Below, piece by piece: positions 57,773 to 64,000 of a stretch of 64,000 bases of DNA. This DNA is from Psychrobacillus sp044762855 (lineage in GTDB: Bacteria > Bacillota > Bacilli > Bacillales_A > Planococcaceae): contig NZ_JBIWFB010000001.1 in the NCBI RefSeq assembly GCF_044762855.1, forward strand, positions 1,054,001 to 1,118,000, written 5' to 3'. Position numbers and translations under genes: made by a program. Each line of letters begins with the position of its first letter. Position 1 is the stretch's first letter. The notes beneath the pieces were generated by a model. It made no database searches, was not told where the DNA came from, and saw only the letters and a program-made list of their open reading frames with translations.

Positions 57773-59428
57773 ATGAAATTAATCAATGGTATTCAATTTG
57801 CAGATATGGTCAAGATGGGAGCACATCATCTTTTTCAAAATGCAGATTATGTAGATGCACTGAACGTATTTCCAGTCCCGGATGGTGACACAGGAACAAA
57901 TATGAATCTTTCTATGACTTCTGGTGCAAAAGAAACTGCAGCACATGCAGGTGAGCATATCGGAAAAACAGCACAAGCTCTATCTAAAGGGTTACTTATG
58001 GGTGCACGTGGAAACTCGGGCGTTATTTTATCTCAACTATTTAGAGGTTTTGGAAAATCAGTAGAAAATCTTGAAACGTTAACTGCTAAACAATTTGCAC
58101 AAGCGTTGAACTATGGGGTAGAAACTGCCTATAAAGCGGTAATGAAACCTGTCGAAGGAACAATTCTAACAGTAGCAAAAGATGCAGCGAAAAAAGCTGT
58201 GGAAGTAAGCGAAACAGAAGATGATATTCCTACATTAATGGCAGCGATTGTAGAAGAAGCGAAACAATCGTTAAACAGAACACCAGATTTATTGCCAGTG
58301 TTAAAAGAAGTAGGGGTAGTAGATAGTGGTGGGCAAGGGCTTGTTTTCGTCTATGAAGGTTTTTTAGCTAGCTTAAGAGGGGAAGCGCTTCCTGAAAAAA
58401 CGGTCGCTTCTTCGATGGACGATTTAGTAAGTGCAGAACACCATAAAAGTGTACAAGGGTTTATGGATACAGCAGATATCGAATTTGGCTTTTGTACCGA
58501 ATTTATGGTTCGTTTAGAAGAAGGGAAAAAAGCATTTGATGAAACACAATTTCGAAATGATTTAAGTGCATTCGGTGATTCTTTGTTAGTTATTTCGGAT
58601 GAGGAAGTAGCGAAAATCCATATTCACTCTGAAACACCAGGTGACGTATTAACATATGGTCAACAATATGGTGATTTGATCAAAATAAAAATTGAAAATA
58701 TGCGCGAGCAGCATACTGAAATCGTCGGCGAAGGATATACGAAAGAAGCACCTGTCGAAAAAGCTGAAGTTCATCCATATGCAGTTGTTACAGTTGCAAT
58801 GGGAAGTGGCGTATCTGAACTACTGAAAAGTTTAGGCGCATCTGCAGTCATCGAAGGTGGTCAAACAATGAACCCTTCTACGGAAGATATTGTGAAAGCG
58901 ATTGAAGCTGTCGGAGCTGAACGTGTGCTCATTTTACCAAACAACAAAAATATTATAATGGCTGCTGAGCAAGCTGCAGAAGTACTAGGGATCGAAGCTG
59001 CAGTTGTTCCGACCAAAACAATCCCACAAGGAATGGCAGCTATCCTAGCATTTAATCCGCAAGCAACTGTGGAAGAAAACCAAAAAAATATGACGAACGC
59101 ATTTGCACATGTCAAAACAGGTCAAGTTACATTTGCTGTTCGTGACACATCTATTGATGGTGTGGAAATTAAAAAAGATGACTTCATGGCACTTGCAGAA
59201 GGTAAAATTATTTTATCGAATCCTTCTAGAGAAGCATCTGCTACGAGCCTGGCAAAAGCATTGATTGATGAAGAATCAGAAATCGTAACTGTTATTTATG
59301 GCGAAGGTGTTTCGGAAGAAGAAGCAAATGATTTTGCTGCATTTATTGAAGAGCAATTTGAAGATGTGGAAGTGGAAGTTTACAATGGTAAACAACCTCT
59401 TTATCCATATATTTTATCAGTCGAGTAA
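57773..59428 (+). CDS. fakA: Fatty acid kinase subunit FakA (DAK domain, YloV)
   Basis: ATP-binding subunit that, with a FakB fatty-acid carrier, phosphorylates exogenous fatty acids for phospholipid synthesis. It has 551 aa. The DhaL-like kinase domain covers ~8-200, with metal/ATP motif NVFPVPDGDTGTNMNLSM and GARGNSGVILSQLFRGF. A middle domain follows (FCTEFMVRLEEG, HSETPGDVLTYG). The C-terminal EDD-like region has LPNNKNIIMAAEQAA. GGAGAGAACATA precedes ATG. It ends at a strong terminator. Confidence 0.93.
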   Translation: MKLINGIQFADMVKMGAHHLFQNADYVDALNVFPVPDGDTGTNMNLSMTSGAKETAAHAGEHIGKTAQALSKGLLMGARGNSGVILSQLFRGFGKSVENLETLTAKQFAQALNYGVETAYKAVMKPVEGTILTVAKDAAKKAVEVSETEDDIPTLMAAIVEEAKQSLNRTPDLLPVLKEVGVVDSGGQGLVFVYEGFLASLRGEALPEKTVASSMDDLVSAEHHKSVQGFMDTADIEFGFCTEFMVRLEEGKKAFDETQFRNDLSAFGDSLLVISDEEVAKIHIHSETPGDVLTYGQQYGDLIKIKIENMREQHTEIVGEGYTKEAPVEKAEVHPYAVVTVAMGSGVSELLKSLGASAVIEGGQTMNPSTEDIVKAIEAVGAERVLILPNNKNIIMAAEQAAEVLGIEAAVVPTKTIPQGMAAILAFNPQATVEENQKNMTNAFAHVKTGQVTFAVRDTSIDGVEIKKDDFMALAEGKIILSNPSREASATSLAKALIDEESEIVTVIYGEGVSEEEANDFAAFIEEQFEDVEVEVYNGKQPLYPYILSVE

Positions 59429-59435
59429 TAAGATG

Positions 59436-59466
59436 CCACGGGAATGACAAGACCCGTGGTTTTTTT
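59436..59466 (+). terminator. Terminator of yloU-fakA
   Basis: CCACGGG / CCCGTGG arms with a 10-nt loop and T7. Confidence 0.85.
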
Positions 59467-59560
59467 CTGCGCAAAAGAGATGAAATTTTATCCTTTTGTT
59501 TAATTCGTATTTTAAGTGTAAAATAGAGAATAAATATATAGTTAACTGGAGGTCTATGCT

Positions 59561-60223
59561 TTGAAATTCAAATCCGTTTTTGACATAATTGGACCCGTTA
59601 TGATTGGACCGTCTTCTTCCCATACGGCAGGAGCAGCACGAATTGGTCGAGTGGCAAGAGATTTATTTGGAAAACAACCTACATGGGCAAAAATACATTT
59701 GTACGGATCGTTCGCTGAGACGTATAAAGGACATGGTACAGACGTAGCAATAATTGGCGGATTGCTCGATTATGATACATTTGATGAACGCATTAAAACG
59801 GCATTTGAAGATGCTAAAAAAGCTGGACTTACCTTTGAATTTATACCGGAGACAGCAAATACAGAGCATCCGAATACCGCACGTATTGTTATTGGAGATG
59901 GCAAGCAGGAAATGTCTATGGTTGGTATCTCTATTGGTGGTGGGAAAACAGAAATTACTGAGTTAAACGGTTTTCCGCTACGACTTTCAGGTAATTTAGC
60001 AGCCATTTTAGTTGTGCACGAAGACCGATCTGGATGTATTGCAAATGTGGCTAACTGCTTGGCGAAGTACGATATTAATATTGGTCATATGGAAGTTTCT
60101 CGAAAAGAAAAAGGAAATATGGCGTTAATGGTTATAGAAGTGGATCAAACGGTAGATGAAGATGTACTTGAGGAAATTGGGAAATTACCAAATATCACGC
60201 AAGTAACGAGAATAGCAGATTAA
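59561..60223 (+). CDS. sdaAB: L-serine dehydratase, beta chain
   Basis: Iron-sulfur L-serine dehydratase subunit (serine to pyruvate and ammonia), 220 aa. It starts KFKSVFDIIGPVMIGPSSSHTAGAARIGRVARDLFG and YGSFAETYKGHGTDVAIIGGLLDYDTFDERI, and carries a C-terminal ACT domain (ILVVHEDRSGCIANVANCLAKYDINIGHMEVSR). The start is TTG 59561, 9 nt after GGAGG; a nearby ATG (59556) meets a stop after two codons. Paired with sdaAA 12 nt downstream. Confidence 0.95.
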   Translation: MKFKSVFDIIGPVMIGPSSSHTAGAARIGRVARDLFGKQPTWAKIHLYGSFAETYKGHGTDVAIIGGLLDYDTFDERIKTAFEDAKKAGLTFEFIPETANTEHPNTARIVIGDGKQEMSMVGISIGGGKTEITELNGFPLRLSGNLAAILVVHEDRSGCIANVANCLAKYDINIGHMEVSRKEKGNMALMVIEVDQTVDEDVLEEIGKLPNITQVTRIAD

Positions 60224-60235
60224 GGAGGATGTCAT

Positions 60236-61135
60236 ATGGATGTGTTATTTCATAATGTGCGCGAGTTAGTAGATAGAGCAAATAAAGAACAAAAACTAAT
60301 CTCGGAAATCATGATTGAGCAAGAGATGTTAATCACAGGCCGTTCCAGAGAAGAAATTATGACGCAAATGGAACGTAATTTAACTGTCATGGAAGAAGCT
60401 GTAGAAAAAGGTCTTAATGGCGTACGCTCTACTTCTGGATTAACGGGAGGAGATGCAGTACTTCTTCAAGATTATATGAAAAAAGGAAACACTTTATCTG
60501 GTGAATTAATGTTAGATGCTGTTAGTAAAGCAGTAGCTACAAACGAAGTGAACGCAGCAATGGGAACAATTTGTGCAACTCCAACAGCAGGTTCTGCTGG
60601 AGTTGTGCCAGGTACTTTGTTTGCGGTGAAAAATAAATTAAATCCGACGAGAGAACAAATGATTCGCTATTTGTTTAATGCGGGTGCTTTTGGATTTGTT
60701 GTTGCCAATAATGCCTCAATTTCTGGTGCAGCGGGTGGCTGTCAAGCGGAAGTAGGATCAGCAGCAGGAATGGCTGCAGCTGCAATTGTAGAAATGGCTG
60801 GTGGTACACCGGAACAAAGCTCTACTGCATTTGCGATAACGTTAAAAAATATGCTCGGTTTAGTTTGTGACCCAGTAGCAGGTTTAGTAGAAGTTCCTTG
60901 TGTAAAAAGAAATGCTATGGGTGCGTCGAATTCATTGGTAGCTGCTGATATGGCGCTTGCAGGTGTTACTAGCCGTATCCCTTGTGATGAAGTCATTGAT
61001 GCGATGTACAAAATTGGGCAAACAATGCCAACAGCTTTAAAAGAAACAGCTCAAGGCGGGCTAGCTGCAACTCCTACTGGAAAATGGTTAGAAGCAAAAA
61101 TATTCGGTGGAGCAGTTGTAAGTAGTGGAAACTAA
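60236..61135 (+). CDS. sdaAA: L-serine dehydratase, alpha chain
   Basis: Catalytic iron-sulfur subunit, 299 aa. Cys residues for the [4Fe-4S] cluster appear in the TICATPTAGSAG, GGCQAEVGSAAGMA, LVCDPVAGLVEVPCVKRNAMG and SRIPCDEVIDAM segments. AAGGAGGATGTCAT precedes ATG. Its last 11 nt overlap the recG start. Confidence 0.95.
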   Translation: MDVLFHNVRELVDRANKEQKLISEIMIEQEMLITGRSREEIMTQMERNLTVMEEAVEKGLNGVRSTSGLTGGDAVLLQDYMKKGNTLSGELMLDAVSKAVATNEVNAAMGTICATPTAGSAGVVPGTLFAVKNKLNPTREQMIRYLFNAGAFGFVVANNASISGAAGGCQAEVGSAAGMAAAAIVEMAGGTPEQSSTAFAITLKNMLGLVCDPVAGLVEVPCVKRNAMGASNSLVAADMALAGVTSRIPCDEVIDAMYKIGQTMPTALKETAQGGLAATPTGKWLEAKIFGGAVVSSGN

Positions 61136-63173
61136 AAAAGATGGGTTAGTAACTTCCTTAAAAGGAGTGGGAAGTGGAACTGCTAACGCATTACAAGAAC
61201 TTGGAATTGTGACATTAGAAGATTTAGTGATGACATTTCCATATCGGCATGAGGATTTTCGATTAAAAAATATAGCAGAAACCCCACATAATGAGCGTGT
61301 CACGGTAGAAGGAAGGGTCGAAAGTGAACCTTCCCTCCTTTTTTTAGGACCTAAAAAATCACGTATGCAAGTCCGAATACTTGCAGGACAGCATCTCATA
61401 AAAGCGGTATTTTTTAACCAAGCCTATTTAAAAAATAAAATAATTCCAGGATCTATCGTTACGGTAACTGGGAAATGGGATAGAGGTAGGCAGGTTATTA
61501 ATGTGTCTACTTTTTCAGCTGGTCCAAAAACGGATCAACAGGACTTTGAACCTGTCTATTCTTTAAAAGGATCTATTAACCAAAAAGTGTTTCGTAAATT
61601 TATGCGACAAGCGTTAGATGAAGTGAATGGATGCTTAACAGATCCCTTGCCGGAATCCATCCGAATGTCTTATCGGCTACCTAATATATCAGAAGCGTTA
61701 GAAGGTATTCATTTCCCACAAAATGTAGATCATTCGAAAAATGCTCGCAGACGTTTTGTGTACGAGGAACTGCTTGTTTTTCAATTGAAAATGCAAGCAA
61801 TCAAAAAAGTACGCAAAGAACAAAACGTTGGGAATAGTATTGCATTTGATAATGATAAACTGAAAAAATTAATAGAAACATTGCCATACGAACTAACGAA
61901 CGCACAAAAAAGAGTCGTCAATGAAATTTGCCGAGATTTAAAAGAACCGCATCGAATGAATCGCTTACTACAAGGAGATGTAGGTTCAGGTAAAACGATT
62001 GTAGCGGCTATTTGTTTGTATGCTGCAATAACAGCTGGATATCAAGGTGCACTTATGGCGCCGACGGAGATTTTAGCCGAACAACATGCCAGCTCTTTAG
62101 ATGAATGGTTAGCGCCAATTGGGATAAAAATTGCGCTTCTTACAGGGTCGACAAAAGCAAAAGCACGTCGCGCAGTACTAGAAAATCTAGAAGCCGGGAA
62201 TATCGATTTATTAATCGGAACTCATGCATTAATTCAGCCAGATGTGACCTTTAAAAAGCTTGGTTTAGTAATTACGGATGAACAGCATCGATTCGGTGTC
62301 GAACAACGAAGAGTGTTAAAAGAAAAAGGCGAAAATCCCGATGTATTGTTTATGACGGCAACTCCGATACCAAGAACTTTGGCGATTACTGCTTTTGGAG
62401 AAATGGACGTCTCGATTATTGACGAAATGCCTGCAGGGCGTAAGAAAATTGATACATATTGGATGAAGCAGGAACAGCTTCATAAATTGATTGTACGCTT
62501 AAAAGCAGAACTGACAAAAGGAAGACAAGCCTATATAATTTGTCCGCTTATCGAAGAGTCCGAAAAACTAGATGTTCAAAATGCTGTCGATGTGTACAAT
62601 ATGATGGCTACAGAACTTGGTAATGATTATTCAGTTGGCTTGATGCATGGTCGCCTGCATCCGGATGAGAAAGATGAAGTGATGCGTAGTTTTTCAGATG
62701 GGGAAGTGAAGGTACTTGTTTCTACAACGGTTGTGGAAGTTGGAGTGAATGTACCAAACGCAACATTTATGATTATTTTCGATGCGGAACGGTTTGGCCT
62801 TGCGCAGCTTCACCAGTTAAGGGGACGAGTAGGACGAGGGGAGCATCAGTCCTACTGTATCTTACTTGCAGATCCAAAATCAGAAGAAGGTAAAGAACGA
62901 ATGATGTCTATGACCGAGACGAATGATGGGTTCGTTTTGGCGGAAAAAGATTTAGAGCTAAGGGGTCCTGGAGATTTTTTCGGTCGTAAACAAAGTGGGC
63001 TACCAGAATTTAAGGTGGCGGATCTTGTACATGATTATCGAGCGCTTAATACAGCAAAGGTAGATGCCGAAAAGCTGTTAAATTCGGATGATTTTTGGAA
63101 GTCTGAAGAAATGGAAGCGCTCAGGGCGATTCTCATTGATTCGAAAGCACTAGACGGAGAACGTATCGATTAA
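61125..63173 (+). CDS. recG: ATP-dependent DNA helicase RecG
   Basis: Branch-migrating helicase that reverses stalled forks, 682 aa. The N-terminal wedge/OB domain reads LKGVGSGTANALQELGIVTLEDLVMTFPYRHEDF. Helicase motifs are LLQGDVGSGKTIVAA (I), ITDEQHRFGVEQR (II, DEQH) and MTATPIPRTLAIT (III). LVSTTVVEVGVNVPNATFM and QLRGRVGRGEHQSYC (VI) follow. It starts at GTG 61125 inside sdaAA, without a strong ribosome site of its own; coupling to sdaAA is likely. Terminator at 63177. Confidence 0.95.
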   Translation: METKKDGLVTSLKGVGSGTANALQELGIVTLEDLVMTFPYRHEDFRLKNIAETPHNERVTVEGRVESEPSLLFLGPKKSRMQVRILAGQHLIKAVFFNQAYLKNKIIPGSIVTVTGKWDRGRQVINVSTFSAGPKTDQQDFEPVYSLKGSINQKVFRKFMRQALDEVNGCLTDPLPESIRMSYRLPNISEALEGIHFPQNVDHSKNARRRFVYEELLVFQLKMQAIKKVRKEQNVGNSIAFDNDKLKKLIETLPYELTNAQKRVVNEICRDLKEPHRMNRLLQGDVGSGKTIVAAICLYAAITAGYQGALMAPTEILAEQHASSLDEWLAPIGIKIALLTGSTKAKARRAVLENLEAGNIDLLIGTHALIQPDVTFKKLGLVITDEQHRFGVEQRRVLKEKGENPDVLFMTATPIPRTLAITAFGEMDVSIIDEMPAGRKKIDTYWMKQEQLHKLIVRLKAELTKGRQAYIICPLIEESEKLDVQNAVDVYNMMATELGNDYSVGLMHGRLHPDEKDEVMRSFSDGEVKVLVSTTVVEVGVNVPNATFMIIFDAERFGLAQLHQLRGRVGRGEHQSYCILLADPKSEEGKERMMSMTETNDGFVLAEKDLELRGPGDFFGRKQSGLPEFKVADLVHDYRALNTAKVDAEKLLNSDDFWKSEEMEALRAILIDSKALDGERID

Positions 63174-63176
63174 GAA

Positions 63177-63218
63177 GAATGCAAGAAGGATGGAAATCTA
63201 TTCTTGCATTCTTTTTTT
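63177..63218 (+). terminator. Terminator of recG
   Basis: GAATGCAAGAA / TTCTTGCATTC perfect arms and T7. Its right arm also carries the TTGCAT that serves as -35 of the fapR promoter. Confidence 0.8.
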
Positions 63219-63253
63219 AATATTTATATACTGATATTAGTACCAAGTGCTAA
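63204..63253 (+). promoter_or_regulatory. fapR promoter with FapR operator
   Basis: -35 TTGCAT (63204-63209), 17-nt spacer, -10 TATACT (63227-63232). Just downstream, TTAGTACCAAGTGCTAA (63237-63253) matches the FapR box (TTAGTACC-N2-GGTACTAA type). It predicts autoregulation, relieved by malonyl-CoA. Confidence 0.75.
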
Positions 63254-63268
63254 AATGGTGGTGATTGG

Positions 63269-63835
63269 ATGAAATACACTAAAAAAGACAGACAACAACT
63301 ACTTCTAGAGACATTAGATAAAAATCCATTTATCACAGATGAAAAATTAGCTTCGACATTCAACGTAAGCGTTCAAACAATTCGTCTTGATCGAATGGAG
63401 TTATCTATACCGGAATTACGTGAACGTATAAAATCAGTAGCGGCACATAATTTTGGGGAAGAAGTGAAGTCACTTCCGCTAAATGAGGTAATTGGAGAAA
63501 TTATTGATATTGATTTGGACAAACAAGCTATTTCTATATTGGATATTACACAAGATCATGTATTTGCAAGAAATGGCATTGCAAGGGGACATCATTTGTT
63601 TGCCCAAGCAAATTCTTTGGCGGTAGCAGTGATAAATGATGAACTAGCTCTTACTCGAAAATCTACCATTACGTTTGTGAAACCTGTCAAAGCAGGGGAT
63701 AGAGTAATTGCAAAGGCTGTCGTGTTATCAAGTGATACTGAAAAAAATAGCACGCTAATAGAAGTGACTAGTAAAGTAGAAAATGATACTGTTTTTATCG
63801 GACAATTTAGTATGTACCGTGTGACAAAGTCTTAA
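63269..63835 (+). CDS. fapR: Fatty acid and phospholipid biosynthesis regulator FapR
   Basis: Malonyl-CoA-responsive repressor of lipid synthesis genes, 188 aa. The N-terminal HTH (KKDRQQLLLETLDKNPFITDEKLASTFNVSVQTIRLDRMELSIPELRERIK) is followed by a hot-dog effector domain at ~65-188 (HVFARNGIARGHHLFAQANSLAVAVI, TFVKPVKAGDRVIAKAVV). It sits directly behind its own operator and ahead of plsX, the usual fap-regulon order. Confidence 0.95.
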   Translation: MKYTKKDRQQLLLETLDKNPFITDEKLASTFNVSVQTIRLDRMELSIPELRERIKSVAAHNFGEEVKSLPLNEVIGEIIDIDLDKQAISILDITQDHVFARNGIARGHHLFAQANSLAVAVINDELALTRKSTITFVKPVKAGDRVIAKAVVLSSDTEKNSTLIEVTSKVENDTVFIGQFSMYRVTKS

Positions 63836-63851
63836 ATAAAGGTGATGACAA

Positions 63852-64000
63852 ATGAAAATTTCCATTGATGCAATGGGTGGAGATAATGCCCCGCATGAAA
63901 TTGTAAAAGGTGTATATGAAGCGCTACAAGCTTTTGATGATATTGAAATCCAGTTATACGGGGATGAACAAAAGCTAGCTTCTCTCCTTACAGCACATGA
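63852..64000 (+). CDS. plsX: Phosphate acyltransferase PlsX (3' cut by window end)
   Basis: The first ~49 codons are in the window: MKISIDAMGGDNAPHEIVKG and onward. MKI.IDAMGGDNAP is the PlsX N-terminal signature. The enzyme converts acyl-ACP to acyl-phosphate for phospholipid synthesis. AAAGGTGATGACAA precedes ATG. It is 16 nt after fapR and under the same FapR-controlled promoter. Confidence 0.92.
   Translation, partial: MKISIDAMGGDNAPHEIVKGVYEALQAFDDIEIQLYGDEQKLASLLTAH

Overview
The window is low-GC DNA from a spore-forming member of the Bacillales. The right-hand third follows the Bacillus subtilis order (gmk-rpoZ-coaBC-priA-def-fmt-rsmB-prpC-prkC-rsgA-rpe-thiN-spoVM / rpmB / yloU-fakA-sdaAB-sdaAA-recG-fapR-plsX). 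A spoVM gene, an LXG toxin, cre-like and ECF promoter signals and AT-rich codon use support this. Protein style suggests Planococcaceae (Psychrobacillus/Lysinibacillus-like), but that is inference. No rRNA, tRNA, CRISPR array or complete insertion sequence was seen.

Layout. 1-2.2 kb: tail of a methionine-type ABC importer (metN-metI-metQ). 2.2-7.4 kb: small membrane protein, LysM-M14 peptidase, tiny basic protein, then an LXG polymorphic-toxin locus whose toxin gene has an in-frame stop, followed by a probable immunity gene. 7.6-13.3 kb: penicillin-binding D,D-carboxypeptidase, small proteins, LprI-like lipoprotein, NADPH-FMN reductase divergent from a TetR regulator, Bcr/CflA drug exporter, XRE regulator. 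13.8-18.3 kb: decayed YciI copy, lactate permease, cyclic-2,3-DPG-synthetase-like GTPase, Gfo/Idh/MocA dehydrogenase. 18.7-28 kb: a carbohydrate module with cre-like site, TRAP transporter (DctQMP), YesM/YesN-type two-component system, uronate isomerase and secreted GH3 glycosidase. 28-35 kb: aspartase, DUF4188/PadR pair, frameshifted ECF sigma gene with its membrane anti-sigma-like partner, YciI-like protein, ArAE-type membrane protein, YczE. 35-40 kb: DUF1846 protein, decayed DUF4188 copy, polar amino-acid ABC importer, and a type I toxin-antitoxin locus. 40-41.8 kb: AT-rich stretch with a transposase-like remnant, an (ATT)n tract and an orphan DUF6414-like gene. 41.8-64 kb: housekeeping core, from rqcH to the start of plsX.

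Non-coding structure is the most unusual part. A palindromic element with CCCTGT...ACAGGG ends occurs five times, mostly just after gene 3' ends. A roughly 140-nt multi-helix element sits between priA and def. A holin-like small toxin gene carries every expected type I regulatory part: hidden ribosome site, long-range 5'-3' pairing, and an antisense promoter and terminator. Two genes of the window (YciI-like and DUF4188) each have a decayed second copy elsewhere in it. Relative to B. subtilis the core lacks yloC and remA before gmk, and rlmN between rsmB and prpC.
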